DNA of 64,000 bases. Source: Sphingobacterium cellulitidis (GTDB taxonomy: Bacteria > Bacteroidota > Bacteroidia > Sphingobacteriales > Sphingobacteriaceae). The stretch is from assembly GCA_002245855.1 (NCBI GenBank), contig NOUX01000005.1, positions 124,001 to 188,000 of the forward strand, given 5' to 3'. The translations under genes were made by a program, and so were the position numbers. This document shows, piece by piece, positions 17,925 to 27,274 of this stretch. How positions within the stretch are numbered: position 1 is the stretch's first letter; each line of letters starts with the position of its first letter. Below the pieces are notes generated by a model. That model was not told where the DNA came from. It made no database searches and saw only the letters and a program-made list of their open reading frames with translations.

Positions 17925-18953
17925 ATGAGTAAAATACTAGTTACCGGTGGTACCGGATTTATTGGATCACATACAGTTGTAGAACTTCACAATGCAGGCT
18001 ATACTCCTGTTCTAGTTGATAATCTTTCAAATTCAAATATTAAAATCTTGGATCAAATTGAAAAAATCATTGGTGTGAAGCCAGAATTTCATCAATTTGA
18101 CCTATGCGACACTGAGAAAGTAAATGAATTTGTAAAGTCAAATCCAGATATTTCAGGTATTATCCATTTTGCTGCTTCAAAGGCAGTAGGAGAATCAGTT
18201 CAGAACCCTTTGAAATACTATCATAACAATTTCTTCTCATTAATCAATTTATTAGAGGCATATCGCGATAAACCAATCAACTTTGTATTTTCCTCAAGTT
18301 GTACGGTTTATGGGGAGCCAGATGCGCTTCCTGTAACGGAAAGTGCTCCAGTAAAAAAGGCGACCTCACCATATGGCAACACGAAGCAGATTGCTGAAGA
18401 AATTCTTGAAGAAACAGCCAAGGCAAATCAAAACTATCAATTTGTAGCCTTACGTTATTTCAATCCAGTTGGTGCTCATAGTTCTGCACTTATTGGAGAA
18501 TTGCCTATTGGAATTCCTCAGAATCTATTACCATTCATCACTCAAACGGCCATTGGGAAGCGCGAAAAATTAACTGTATTTGGGGATGATTATGAGACAG
18601 AAGATGGATCAGCAGTTAGGGATTATATCCATGTTGTAGATTTAGCAAAAGCGCACGTGGCTGCGATTAAATTGTTAGAAAAAGGAAATCCAAACGGTAA
18701 TTATGATGTATTCAACATTGGTACTGGCAATGGATATTCTGTATTAGAAGCTATCAAAGCATTTGAATCAGCATCAGGTCAAAAGTTAAATTATGAGGTT
18801 GGACCACGTCGTGAAGGAGACATCATCAAGGTTTGGGGAGATGTTACAAAATCTACGAAGGAACTAGGATGGAAAGCAGAATTAGGAATTGATGAAATGA
18901 TGTCCTCTGCTTGGGAATGGGAAAAATATTTGAAGGAAAATCCTATTCAGTAA
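17925..18953 (+). CDS. galE: UDP-glucose 4-epimerase
   Basis: A 342-residue GalE interconverting UDP-glucose and UDP-galactose. Features are GGTGFIGSH (about 8-16), HFAASKAVGESV, SSSCTVYGEP, the catalytic YGNTK pair, LRYFNPVGAH and DGSAVRDYIHV. It starts 1 bp after the UXS-like gene. It supplies the Leloir step missing from the galT-galK-galM operon at 32-35 kb, though its operon suggests a polysaccharide role as well. Followed by a bidirectional terminator. Confidence 0.93.
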   Translation: MSKILVTGGTGFIGSHTVVELHNAGYTPVLVDNLSNSNIKILDQIEKIIGVKPEFHQFDLCDTEKVNEFVKSNPDISGIIHFAASKAVGESVQNPLKYYHNNFFSLINLLEAYRDKPINFVFSSSCTVYGEPDALPVTESAPVKKATSPYGNTKQIAEEILEETAKANQNYQFVALRYFNPVGAHSSALIGELPIGIPQNLLPFITQTAIGKREKLTVFGDDYETEDGSAVRDYIHVVDLAKAHVAAIKLLEKGNPNGNYDVFNIGTGNGYSVLEAIKAFESASGQKLNYEVGPRREGDIIKVWGDVTKSTKELGWKAELGIDEMMSSAWEWEKYLKENPIQ

Positions 18954-19013
18954 TTTTTAGATATCAATAAAGAGATAGAAAGACTGTCAATTTTAATATC
19001 TCATTTTAAATAC

Positions 19014-19048
19014 AAAGAAGGCTCTTGATAATTTCAAGAGCCTTCTTT
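19014..19048. terminator. bidirectional terminator between galE and the DUF983 gene
   Basis: Arms at 19014-19028 and 19034-19048 (core AAGAAGGCTCTTGA) are perfectly complementary over 15 bp with a 5-nt loop. T-rich on the plus-strand side and A-rich on the other, serving convergent genes. Confidence 0.88.
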
Positions 19049-19063
19049 ATTTGATTGCAGATT

Positions 19064-19501
19064 CTATTTTCCTTCTTCTTTTACTCTTTCAAATATTTTC
19101 GGATTGAACTTAAATGAAGGAGTCATCAAATACAATAGGATGATTCTAGAATAACGATTATTAAAAGGTGCCATAATCAAAGTTACGGCCAATGCCACTA
19201 TTACGTATAACCAGGGACTTTCTAGATTTCCTGACAATAAATAGGTAGCCACACAAGCTGTAACTAACTCAGCCACACTTAATGCATAGCTAACGTACAT
19301 AGCGACATAAAAATAACCGGGTTCCTTTTCAAATTTCAAATCACATGCTGGACATCTTTCCAACATTTTTTTTGATTTAAAACTTAATAGCGGAGCAGCG
19401 AACATATTTCCTGTTCTACACCTCGGGCATTTCCCTTCGATCGCGCTTTTCAATTCGGAAGGAATGGTATATTTTGTTTCCATATTAATATTTACGTCCA
19501 T
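19064..19501 (-). CDS. DUF983 membrane protein with zinc-ribbon-like cysteines
   Basis: A 145-residue protein. Two CPxC pairs (CPRC near residue 25, CPAC near 51) form a likely zinc ribbon before two membrane helices (about 68-90 and 95-115). This is the DUF983 pattern; function unknown. The ATG at 19501 overlaps the stop of the upstream AraC gene by 10 bp; an internal ATG at 19483, 8 nt past that stop, is an equally good start (139 residues). Probably co-transcribed with the AraC gene. Confidence 0.8.
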   Translation of the reverse strand: MDVNINMETKYTIPSELKSAIEGKCPRCRTGNMFAAPLLSFKSKKMLERCPACDLKFEKEPGYFYVAMYVSYALSVAELVTACVATYLLSGNLESPWLYVIVALAVTLIMAPFNNRYSRIILLYLMTPSFKFNPKIFERVKEEGK

Positions 19502-20352
19502 TGTGATTTTCTGAATTCTTCGGGTGTTTTACCCTCTACTTTTTTAAAAAACTTAGTAAAATAGGAGTTATCATTAAAGCTCAACTCATAAGCTACTTGA
19601 GATATTGTCCAATCAGGCAATATCAATAAGCGCTTAGCTTCCAACATGATTCTATTCCTAATTACCTCCCCTGCTTGTAAGCCCAAATATTCCTTACATA
19701 CGGAATTTAAATGATTGGGAGTTACGAATAATAATTCTGCATATTCCTTTGGCAAATGCAATTCCTTATATCTCTGATCTACCAATGAAATAAAGTTCTT
19801 GATTAAAACCAAGTGATAATCAATTGATTTTGCCGGAAAATTCGGAATATATGCTTGATCAAATCTCAACAAGATATATAATAATAGAGATCGTTTTAAG
19901 TCGATCGATACGGTTCGACTGTTAATTTCTATTAATTGATCAAACAATTGTGAAATTTCCTTCACTTGATACTCTTCTAAAACAAATACCCCATCATTCA
20001 AAGATGAAAATAGATCCAGATTTTCGACGTAATCAGGTTGAATTAATAAAGATTTAAAATAATCAATATCAAAGTTGACTATATAGCCTTTCATTTCACC
20101 TTCAAACATCCAAGAATGAACTTGTCCAGGTCCCGTAAAATAAACCTGACCAGGCACGATCTTATATTGCTTAAAATCTATTTCATGCATTCCCGCCCCT
20201 GAAAGGAATAACAACATTTGGTAGAAATTGTGTCGATGAGGGAATACTAGGTTATTATTCTTTCCCAAATAAACCTCAAGACGATCCGCCAGAAGGTGTT
20301 TATCCTCTTTATAGGATACTGTACATTGCTCTAAAACAGGTATCTTGTGCAT
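19492..20352 (-). CDS. AraC-family transcriptional regulator
   Basis: A 286-residue regulator. The N-terminal cupin has FPHRHNFYQMLLFLSGAGMHEID, with GQVYFTGPGQVHSW around residues 70-85; the C-terminal two-HTH domain has AELLFVTPNHLNSVCKEYLGL and ISQVAYELSFNDNSYFTKFFKK followed by GKTPEEFRK. An earlier ATG at 20361 lies inside a -7 promoter element (20359-20366), so I prefer the Met at 20352. Targets may include the DUF983 gene it overlaps and the divergent 20525 gene. Confidence 0.87.
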   Translation of the reverse strand: MHKIPVLEQCTVSYKEDKHLLADRLEVYLGKNNNLVFPHRHNFYQMLLFLSGAGMHEIDFKQYKIVPGQVYFTGPGQVHSWMFEGEMKGYIVNFDIDYFKSLLIQPDYVENLDLFSSLNDGVFVLEEYQVKEISQLFDQLIEINSRTVSIDLKRSLLLYILLRFDQAYIPNFPAKSIDYHLVLIKNFISLVDQRYKELHLPKEYAELLFVTPNHLNSVCKEYLGLQAGEVIRNRIMLEAKRLLILPDWTISQVAYELSFNDNSYFTKFFKKVEGKTPEEFRKSQWT

Positions 20353-20358
20353 ACAATA

Positions 20359-20366
20359 CAAAGGTA
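20359..20366 (-). promoter_or_regulatory. candidate -7 element of the AraC gene
   Basis: TACCTTTG on the minus strand fits TAnnTTTG. It overlaps the first possible ATG (20361) and so supports the Met at 20352 as start. No -33 TTTG is present; instead the inverted repeat 20376-20392 occupies that area. Confidence 0.45.
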
Positions 20367-20375
20367 AACAATAAC

Positions 20376-20486
20376 TACCATCAGGAATGGTATAATACCC
20401 ATTATCAATGGTGTTTTTTACTTATAACAAATTAAATCAACTTAATTTTGATTGAAATAGTACCATTGCCAGGAACGTATATGGTA
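20376..20486. promoter_or_regulatory. inverted-repeat cluster between the AraC gene and the 20525 gene
   Basis: TACCAT-5-ATGGTA (20376-20392) and TACCAT-14-ATGGTA (20461-20486) use the same half-sites. A perfect palindrome GGTATAATACC (20389-20399) overlaps the first. Repeated half-sites in a divergent intergenic region suggest operators, possibly for AraC autoregulation. Confidence 0.4.
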
Positions 20487-20524
20487 TTTATTGTATTATT
20501 ATAGATGTATACTTATCTTTATTC

Positions 20525-21079
20525 ATGTCATTACACAAAGATCAAGAACTCAAGGAAGCTGTCCTCAATCTACCTTCAAAAGAAAAAGATAAACTCCTCG
20601 TAAGGTTAATAAATAAGGATAAAATGCTATTGAAACAATTGCATTATGAATTACTTGAAGACGAAACTGACCTTGAAGATCGAATTTTTGATTTAAAGAA
20701 GAATCTGGAGTCCTTGTTTGAGATAAACAATAATAAGACAAAAAATCTGCCTCAATATTCAAACTATAAGAGTTTGAATAGTACATTTAGGCAGGCCAGT
20801 GGAATGATTAATGAACATGAAAAAATCACAAAAGATAAGTTCTCAGTTGTAGAATGTCGATTATTAATACTTCAGGAGGCATTTGATCGATACCCTTCTC
20901 TTTTTGGCCCCTCAGCTCTATCCCCTGCATTCAAATTACATAAGTATATCAGTGCACGAATAAAGAACGTTGTTAAAATCTTTGATGCCTTACATGAGGA
21001 TTTTCAGTTTGACCTTAAAGATCAAATGGATTATGTTTTAGAATTTGCTCACAATCACAAATTAGATCAAGGTTTATAG
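20525..21079 (+). CDS. hypothetical protein upstream of mfd
   Basis: A 184-residue, highly charged and mostly helical protein with no signal peptide or membrane segment. Residues about 1-75 contain lysine/glutamate-rich helices with coiled-coil character; LSPAFKLHKYISARIKNV is a well-formed helix near residue 130. I recognise no family. It is divergent from an AraC gene and 59 bp upstream of the mfd start, but mfd has its own candidate -7 element. Confidence 0.65.
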   Translation: MSLHKDQELKEAVLNLPSKEKDKLLVRLINKDKMLLKQLHYELLEDETDLEDRIFDLKKNLESLFEINNNKTKNLPQYSNYKSLNSTFRQASGMINEHEKITKDKFSVVECRLLILQEAFDRYPSLFGPSALSPAFKLHKYISARIKNVVKIFDALHEDFQFDLKDQMDYVLEFAHNHKLDQGL

Positions 21080-21115
21080 GTCTATAGACTAAATAAAATC
21101 CCCAAGCATTTTTTG

Positions 21116-21123
21116 TAAATTTG
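21116..21123 (+). promoter_or_regulatory. candidate -7 element of mfd
   Basis: TAAATTTG matches TAnnTTTG. It covers an in-frame TTG (21121) that might be taken as a start, and so supports the GTG at 21139 as the real mfd start. Confidence 0.45.
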
Positions 21124-21138
21124 CAAAAATATACTAAC

Positions 21139-24100
21139 GTGAATATCCAAGAAATATTAAATAAATACATCCAATCCGAACAAGTCAAGCGCTTTAGCAA
21201 CAGTATTCAAGATGGGAAACCAAAAATTCATTTAAAAGGATTAGTAGGTTCATCAGATGCTATGTTTGCTGCTGCTTGTTATGCAGAGGAGAAAAAATTA
21301 AACGTATTTATTTTGCCTACTCATGAGGATGCATCGTATTTCTTGAGCGATTTAGAGAGTTTATTTGATACTCAAATATTGTTTTTCCCTTCCTCTTATC
21401 GAAAAGCATTTGATTTCACGATATTGGATAGTGCGAATGTACTACAGCGTGCTGAAACGTTGAGTTCCTTAAATCGGAATTCAGAATTACCAAAAATTGT
21501 GGTAACCTATCCAGAGGCTATAGCAGAGAAAGTAATCAATAAACAAGATCTTGAGAAAAACACGTTAGAAATTCGGGTTGGCATAAAATTAAGCATTGAT
21601 TTCATAAATGAGTTTCTCTATGAATATGATTTTGAGCGAGTAGATTTTGTTTATGAACCGGGACAATTTGCCATCCGTGGTGGTATTGTGGACATTTTTT
21701 CATTCTCGAATGATTTACCGTATAGGATTGAGTTTTTTGGGGATGAAATTGAGAGTATCCGAACCTTTGATATTGAATCACAGCTTTCTGTGAATAAGAT
21801 AAATTCGGTTACTATTGTACCGAATGTTCAAGCGAAATTTTTGACCAACAATCATATCTCTCTTTTAGAATACATCGATAAAGATTCTGTTATATGGATC
21901 AAGGATGTGCAATTCACATTAGACATTATTAGCGAGGGGTATAAAAAGGCATCCAAATATTGGAAAGCCTTAACTGAGAAAGATATTAAGGATAATCCTG
22001 ATTGGGTAGATCCCAGATTTACTTTTACGGATGACAAAAACTTCAGCGCCATGCTTTTTGAGTATCCGCTTGTAGAATTTGGAAAACAATTTTTCTATAA
22101 GCCGGATCTGGAACTTAGTTTTGATACTCATCCTCAACCCTCATTCAATAAGGATTTCAATTTGCTAATCCACAATTTCAATGAAAACGAAAAACATGCG
22201 ATACATAATTACATATTTTCGGATTCTACCAAGCAAATTGAAAGGATTTATGCTATTCTAGAGGATTTGGACAACACTGTCACCTTTACTCCTATTTACA
22301 AGGCTTTACGAGAAGGTTTTAGGGATGATAAGATTAAAGTGGCTTGTTATACTGACCATCAAATCTTTGATCGATATTATAAATATAAGCGTCGAAAGGG
22401 TTATGAACGCTCACAGGCGATTACCTTAAAGGAGTTAAGTGAGCTTAAACCGGGAGATTATATCACCCATATTGACCATGGAGTTGGAAAGTATGCGGGA
22501 TTGGAGAAAGTTGATGTCAATGGAAAAAGTCAGGAGATGATCAGGTTGGTTTATGCCGACAATGATTTATTGTATGTCAATATCAACTCCTTGAATAGAA
22601 TTTCCAAATACTCTGGAAAAGAGGGTACAGTTCCTAAAATGAATAAACTAGGAACAGATGCTTGGGAAAAACTAAAGAAAACCACAAAGAAAAAAGTAAA
22701 GGATATTGCCCGTGATTTGATTATGCTTTATGCGAAACGTAAGGCTCAGACAGGTAATGCTTTTAGTCCTGACACATATTTACAGCGAGAATTAGAGGCT
22801 TCATTTATTTATGAAGACACCCCTGATCAAGAAAAAGCTACTGCAGACTTTAAGAAAGACATGGAGTCACCGCATCCAATGGATCGATTAGTCTGTGGAG
22901 ATGTGGGATTTGGCAAGACAGAAGTTGCGATTCGAGCTGCTTTTAAGGCCGTGGCGGACAGCAAGCAAGTTGCGGTATTAGTTCCTACGACGATCTTAGC
23001 CCTTCAACATTTCAGAACCTTTTCTGAACGTTTAAAAGGGATGCCAGTAAATATTGACTACATCAATCGTTTCAAGACTTCCAAACAAATTAAGGACACC
23101 CTTAAAAGGCTCCAAGAGGGGAAAATCGACATTATTATCGGAACTCATCGGTTGGTAAGTAAAGATGTTAAGTTTAAGGACTTAGGCTTGATGATCATTG
23201 ATGAGGAGCAAAAGTTTGGGGTTTCTGTTAAGGAGAAATTAAAAGTAATGCGAGCAAATGTAGACTCCTTAACATTAACAGCCACACCTATTCCAAGAAC
23301 ATTACACTTTTCCCTAATGGGCGCGAGAGATTTGAGTATTATTTCAACTCCGCCACCCAACAGACAACCTGTTCAAACGGAACTTCATGTTTTCAATGAG
23401 AACCTGATCAAAGAAGCAGTTAGCTTTGAGGTTGATCGTGGGGGTCAAGTTTTCTTTATCCACAATCGGGTCGCTGACCTTTCACAATTAGGGATGTTAA
23501 TTCGAAAATTGGTTCCTGGAGTTAGAGTTGGGATTGCGCATGGTCAATTGGAAGGTGATGACCTAGAAGATGTAATGTTAAAGTTTATTAACCATGAATA
23601 TGATGTGTTAATTGCTACTACTATTATTGAAGCAGGGTTAGACATTCCAAATGCAAATACGATCATTATTAATCAGGCACATATGTTTGGATTAAGTGAT
23701 TTGCACCAAATGCGTGGACGTGTTGGTCGATCCAACAAGAAGGCCTTCTGTTATTTACTAAGTCCGCCATTATCTACCCTGACGAGTGAGGCCTATAAAC
23801 GTCTCTCTGCTATTGAGGAATTCTCTGAATTAGGATCTGGATTCAATGTAGCCATGCGTGATTTAGATATTCGTGGATCTGGAAATTTATTAGGAGCAGA
23901 ACAATCCGGTTTCATCGCTGAGATAGGTTTTGAAATGTATAATAAAATCCTCGATGAAGCGGTTCAGGAGTTAAAAGATGATGAATTTGGAGAGTTATTC
24001 GCTGATGAGGAAAACAGAAAATATGTGACCTTCACACAGATTGACACTGACCTTGAGGTCATGATTCCCGATGAATATGTGACCAATGTTTCGGAGCGAT

Positions 24101-24474
24101 ATAACCTATATAACGATATTTCGAAGTTAAAGGATGAGGGACAACTACAAAAATTCGAAAAGGAATTAATTGATAGATTTGGTCCCATTCCTGAACAAGT
24201 ATTTGAATTGTTTAATACCCTTAGACTACAATGGCTTGGGAAAGAAATTGGCTTGGAGAAGATATCCTACAAGAAACATGTTTTAAAGGGCTATTTTGTT
24301 AATAATCCGAAGTCCAGTTATTATCAGTCAGATAGTTTTGGGAAGGTATTAACCTTTGTCCAACAGCATTCGAGCAATTCAAATATGAAAGAGGTAAAAG
24401 GTCAATTAAGAATTGCTATCAATAATGTCAATAGTATAGAATATGCTATTGAGTTATTGAAACAAATGCGTTAA
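21139..24474 (+). CDS. mfd: transcription-repair coupling factor
   Basis: A 1111-residue Mfd, an ATP-driven translocase that removes RNA polymerase stalled at lesions and recruits UvrAB. Its order is a UvrB-like N-terminal region, then LKPGDYITHIDHGVGKY of the RNA-polymerase-interacting domain, the helicase lobe with GDVGFGKTEVA (Walker A) and DEEQKFGV, motif LTATPIPRTLHFSL, QMRGRVGRSN (motif VI), and a C-terminal TRCF domain. The start is GTG (MNIQEILNKY): the upstream TTG falls in the promoter. Length is usual for the family. Confidence 0.93.
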   Translation: MNIQEILNKYIQSEQVKRFSNSIQDGKPKIHLKGLVGSSDAMFAAACYAEEKKLNVFILPTHEDASYFLSDLESLFDTQILFFPSSYRKAFDFTILDSANVLQRAETLSSLNRNSELPKIVVTYPEAIAEKVINKQDLEKNTLEIRVGIKLSIDFINEFLYEYDFERVDFVYEPGQFAIRGGIVDIFSFSNDLPYRIEFFGDEIESIRTFDIESQLSVNKINSVTIVPNVQAKFLTNNHISLLEYIDKDSVIWIKDVQFTLDIISEGYKKASKYWKALTEKDIKDNPDWVDPRFTFTDDKNFSAMLFEYPLVEFGKQFFYKPDLELSFDTHPQPSFNKDFNLLIHNFNENEKHAIHNYIFSDSTKQIERIYAILEDLDNTVTFTPIYKALREGFRDDKIKVACYTDHQIFDRYYKYKRRKGYERSQAITLKELSELKPGDYITHIDHGVGKYAGLEKVDVNGKSQEMIRLVYADNDLLYVNINSLNRISKYSGKEGTVPKMNKLGTDAWEKLKKTTKKKVKDIARDLIMLYAKRKAQTGNAFSPDTYLQRELEASFIYEDTPDQEKATADFKKDMESPHPMDRLVCGDVGFGKTEVAIRAAFKAVADSKQVAVLVPTTILALQHFRTFSERLKGMPVNIDYINRFKTSKQIKDTLKRLQEGKIDIIIGTHRLVSKDVKFKDLGLMIIDEEQKFGVSVKEKLKVMRANVDSLTLTATPIPRTLHFSLMGARDLSIISTPPPNRQPVQTELHVFNENLIKEAVSFEVDRGGQVFFIHNRVADLSQLGMLIRKLVPGVRVGIAHGQLEGDDLEDVMLKFINHEYDVLIATTIIEAGLDIPNANTIIINQAHMFGLSDLHQMRGRVGRSNKKAFCYLLSPPLSTLTSEAYKRLSAIEEFSELGSGFNVAMRDLDIRGSGNLLGAEQSGFIAEIGFEMYNKILDEAVQELKDDEFGELFADEENRKYVTFTQIDTDLEVMIPDEYVTNVSERYNLYNDISKLKDEGQLQKFEKELIDRFGPIPEQVFELFNTLRLQWLGKEIGLEKISYKKHVLKGYFVNNPKSSYYQSDSFGKVLTFVQQHSSNSNMKEVKGQLRIAINNVNSIEYAIELLKQMR

Positions 24475-24592
24475 TCTAATATTGGGGTCTAATGGCTGTA
24501 TTGTATAAAAACACAAAATAACCTAAGAAAAACTTTATATAATGACGTATTCGCCTCGATTTCTTTTTATTTACTGATATATTTCTCTGCAT

Positions 24593-24640
24593 AAAAAAAA
24601 GTCCTAATACTTATTATCAAAATTAATAAGCATTAGGACT
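24593..24640 (-). terminator. intrinsic terminator of the M14 peptidase gene
   Basis: Arms 24600-24616 and 24624-24640, complementary apart from one position, followed on the minus strand by a run of eight T (plus-strand A-run 24593-24600). It lies 26 bp past the stop of the leftward M14 gene. Confidence 0.85.
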
Positions 24641-24665
24641 GAAATCAATCCCCAGAATTGGGTAT

Positions 24666-27161
24666 TTATTCTATTCCAAAGAAGGTTGCATTGGCCATAA
24701 TCAATTTACCACTTTCCCAGAAGTTTCTGAAAAGCACATTATCTGTCAGGTAAATAACTGATCCTCTTCCAATATTTTCGGTTCCAAAGACCAATCCATT
24801 CTTTAATTTTTTTGCCAAGCTATGACCGACAAAACCGCTCATTTTTGAGTTTTCTGTAATATATCCAACATTCCAACCTTTGCCAGGTTCGAAGTATTGA
24901 AATAAGTTTTCATCTTGCTTTAAGGTAAAATAATCTTGTACCCCAAACATCAACGGGTGGGAAGCATCAAATGTTACCCTAAAAATAGCGCCGGCAGTAT
25001 AATTTTCCAATGCTCCACGTTCTCTGTCTCCATATTTTTTCAACGGACTAGGTTTGGTTTTAGAGGAGCTATCTTGCTTCACAGTTTTTAAGCCTGACCA
25101 AGTTTGACCAGCCAATTGACTAACAGCACTTTCCAAAGCAATTACCTTTCCTCCTTTTTTTATCCAATTAAAAAATTCATCACTTTGTGTCTTATCTTTC
25201 AAAAAGGAATAACTACCATTAGGCATAATAAACACATCAATTTCATCCCACTCTACCCTTGAAAAGTCAGTAGGATTAATTAATACAATAGGATATTCTA
25301 ATTGCTGATCAAAATAATGCCATACCTCACCTACATTAGTTGCACGAATTCCTTCTCCCGCCATCATCATTACCTTAGGAGCTTTGATGGTCTTAACATC
25401 AGAACTACCTAAATCCTTGCCGCCTTCTACAATTCCAGATGCTATAGCATAGGTCTTTACTTGAAGCCTATCAGCTTCCTCTTTCAATATTTTTTCAGTA
25501 TTAATCTGCTTATTGCCGTTCTTCATCACCAGAATAGATCCTTTCGGAAAATCTTCAGAACCTATCTTAAAACTTTGATCCGATACCTTTACTGTGATTT
25601 TATTGCGGAGTAGGGCAGCTAATAATTTTGCGGATGTAAAGCCATCGCATTTTATAGCATATCCAAAATTAGAGCCTGTTGTATTATTAATTTTTTCTAA
25701 TTGATAAGGATTTAGATTTGAGATTTTAGATTGACTAGCAATTGCTGGCAATCCATATACATAAGGCAAAGACCAAGCTGTTATATCGTAAGTAACTGAA
25801 TCTGTAAGTTTTGCTTCAGGCTCAAATAACACTCTAATCAATGCTGCTTTCGATTGATTCCCAGGAATGACAACGTCTTTATCTGTAAGTGAATGATTTT
25901 GTTCTTTTTTGGAGAAATAATCCATGCCTTTCACTGATCCAGAAGAAGAATAATAGTTGATTTTATTCTTATCCAATAGTTCTAATAAGGCGCGAATACT
26001 TTTATCTCGTGAATTATCATATTTAATGATATAGCTTTGGAAAGATGACAGTTTACCTGAAGCGGCTTCATCTCCAAATTTTTTAAACTCTGAGACCACT
26101 TTTGCGGCATTTTGAGAAACTATTTCAATGACATTCAATCCTGATGCATGATGTTGAATAGCACGATCTACTAAGGTTAAAGTATCTTTATCATCTGTAT
26201 AAACCCCTAAACCAGCTGATCCATTTCCTGCTTTTTCAAAGGTCATACCAATGGCACCCGAGTAAATTGGATAGGTATCTCCATATGAAGGGTAGAACAA
26301 ATCGAAGCGTTCTTTAGTAAAATATAACCAGCCTTTTGAATCAAAATATTTAGCATTATGCTTTCCAATTGTGGTTTGAAACTCACGTTGCCATGGAGTT
26401 ATCACTTCATGTAGAGGCTCGGCAGCTGGGGGGAAATAATAAGGAGAATTAATTCCTTGTTCATGGAAGTCAACATGAATATGTGGCAACCATTTATTAT
26501 AAATTACGGCTCTTAAAGTGCTCTCACGTTGGGTTTGCCAAGCCCAATCTCTATTCATATCGAAGTAGTAATGATTATATCGTCCTCCCGGCCATGGTTC
26601 ACGATGTTCTCTAGCATACAATTCAGGGTTATATTTTACTCCAACTACAGAATTATACCAATTATTATAACGTTCTGTTCCATCCGGATTTAAACATGGA
26701 TCAATAATTACCAAGGTATTTTCTAGCCAGGTTTTACTTTTAGAGTTGTTGGGATTAACTAATTCGAATAATGTCATCATGGATGCTTCAATGGAAGAAG
26801 TCTCGTTACCATGGATATTATTACTTATCCACACGATAGCAGGGCTGCTACTATTTCCTTCACCTTCCAGGGCATGAGCTAATTTTAAATTATTCGTCCG
26901 GATATTTTCTAGATTTCCGATGTTTTGGGCTGAGGAAATGTAAAAAACTCGAAGAGGCCTTCCTTCGGTTGTTTCACCATAGGATTCCATTTTTATTTGA
27001 TTAGGCACCTGATTGGCCAGATATTGATAGTACTCCAATACTTTCCAATGAGGTGTCACCTTTGAACCGACCTGATATCCCAGGAATTCAGCTGGTGATT
27101 TAATTTGTCCAAAGGAAAGTGTAGAAATAAAACAAGCCAAGATGGCAAGCATTTTTTTCAT
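24666..27161 (-). CDS. exported M14-family zinc carboxypeptidase-like protein
   Basis: An 831-residue secreted metallopeptidase with a signal peptide of about 18 residues (STLSFGQ). The zinc motif is HGNE (His117, Glu120), and VDFHEQG (about His233) supplies the other His. NPDGTERYNNW, DMNRDW and FEKAGNG are M14 landmarks, the last holding the catalytic Glu. The C-terminal half (about 420-831) is a large extra region with a class-I-glutaminase-like segment (VMMMAGEGIRATNVGEVWHY). It probably trims peptides in the periplasm or outside. Single gene with its own terminator. Confidence 0.87.
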   Translation of the reverse strand: MKKMLAILACFISTLSFGQIKSPAEFLGYQVGSKVTPHWKVLEYYQYLANQVPNQIKMESYGETTEGRPLRVFYISSAQNIGNLENIRTNNLKLAHALEGEGNSSSPAIVWISNNIHGNETSSIEASMMTLFELVNPNNSKSKTWLENTLVIIDPCLNPDGTERYNNWYNSVVGVKYNPELYAREHREPWPGGRYNHYYFDMNRDWAWQTQRESTLRAVIYNKWLPHIHVDFHEQGINSPYYFPPAAEPLHEVITPWQREFQTTIGKHNAKYFDSKGWLYFTKERFDLFYPSYGDTYPIYSGAIGMTFEKAGNGSAGLGVYTDDKDTLTLVDRAIQHHASGLNVIEIVSQNAAKVVSEFKKFGDEAASGKLSSFQSYIIKYDNSRDKSIRALLELLDKNKINYYSSSGSVKGMDYFSKKEQNHSLTDKDVVIPGNQSKAALIRVLFEPEAKLTDSVTYDITAWSLPYVYGLPAIASQSKISNLNPYQLEKINNTTGSNFGYAIKCDGFTSAKLLAALLRNKITVKVSDQSFKIGSEDFPKGSILVMKNGNKQINTEKILKEEADRLQVKTYAIASGIVEGGKDLGSSDVKTIKAPKVMMMAGEGIRATNVGEVWHYFDQQLEYPIVLINPTDFSRVEWDEIDVFIMPNGSYSFLKDKTQSDEFFNWIKKGGKVIALESAVSQLAGQTWSGLKTVKQDSSSKTKPSPLKKYGDRERGALENYTAGAIFRVTFDASHPLMFGVQDYFTLKQDENLFQYFEPGKGWNVGYITENSKMSGFVGHSLAKKLKNGLVFGTENIGRGSVIYLTDNVLFRNFWESGKLIMANATFFGIE

Positions 27162-27274
27162 AGTATATGAGGTTAATTAGGGTTTATTACATTTAATTAT
27201 TTCGATGCTGAAATTAAGGATTTACAACTTATTTTTTTAATTTTCAGTCCTTTATTTTATTAAAACAACCTGAT

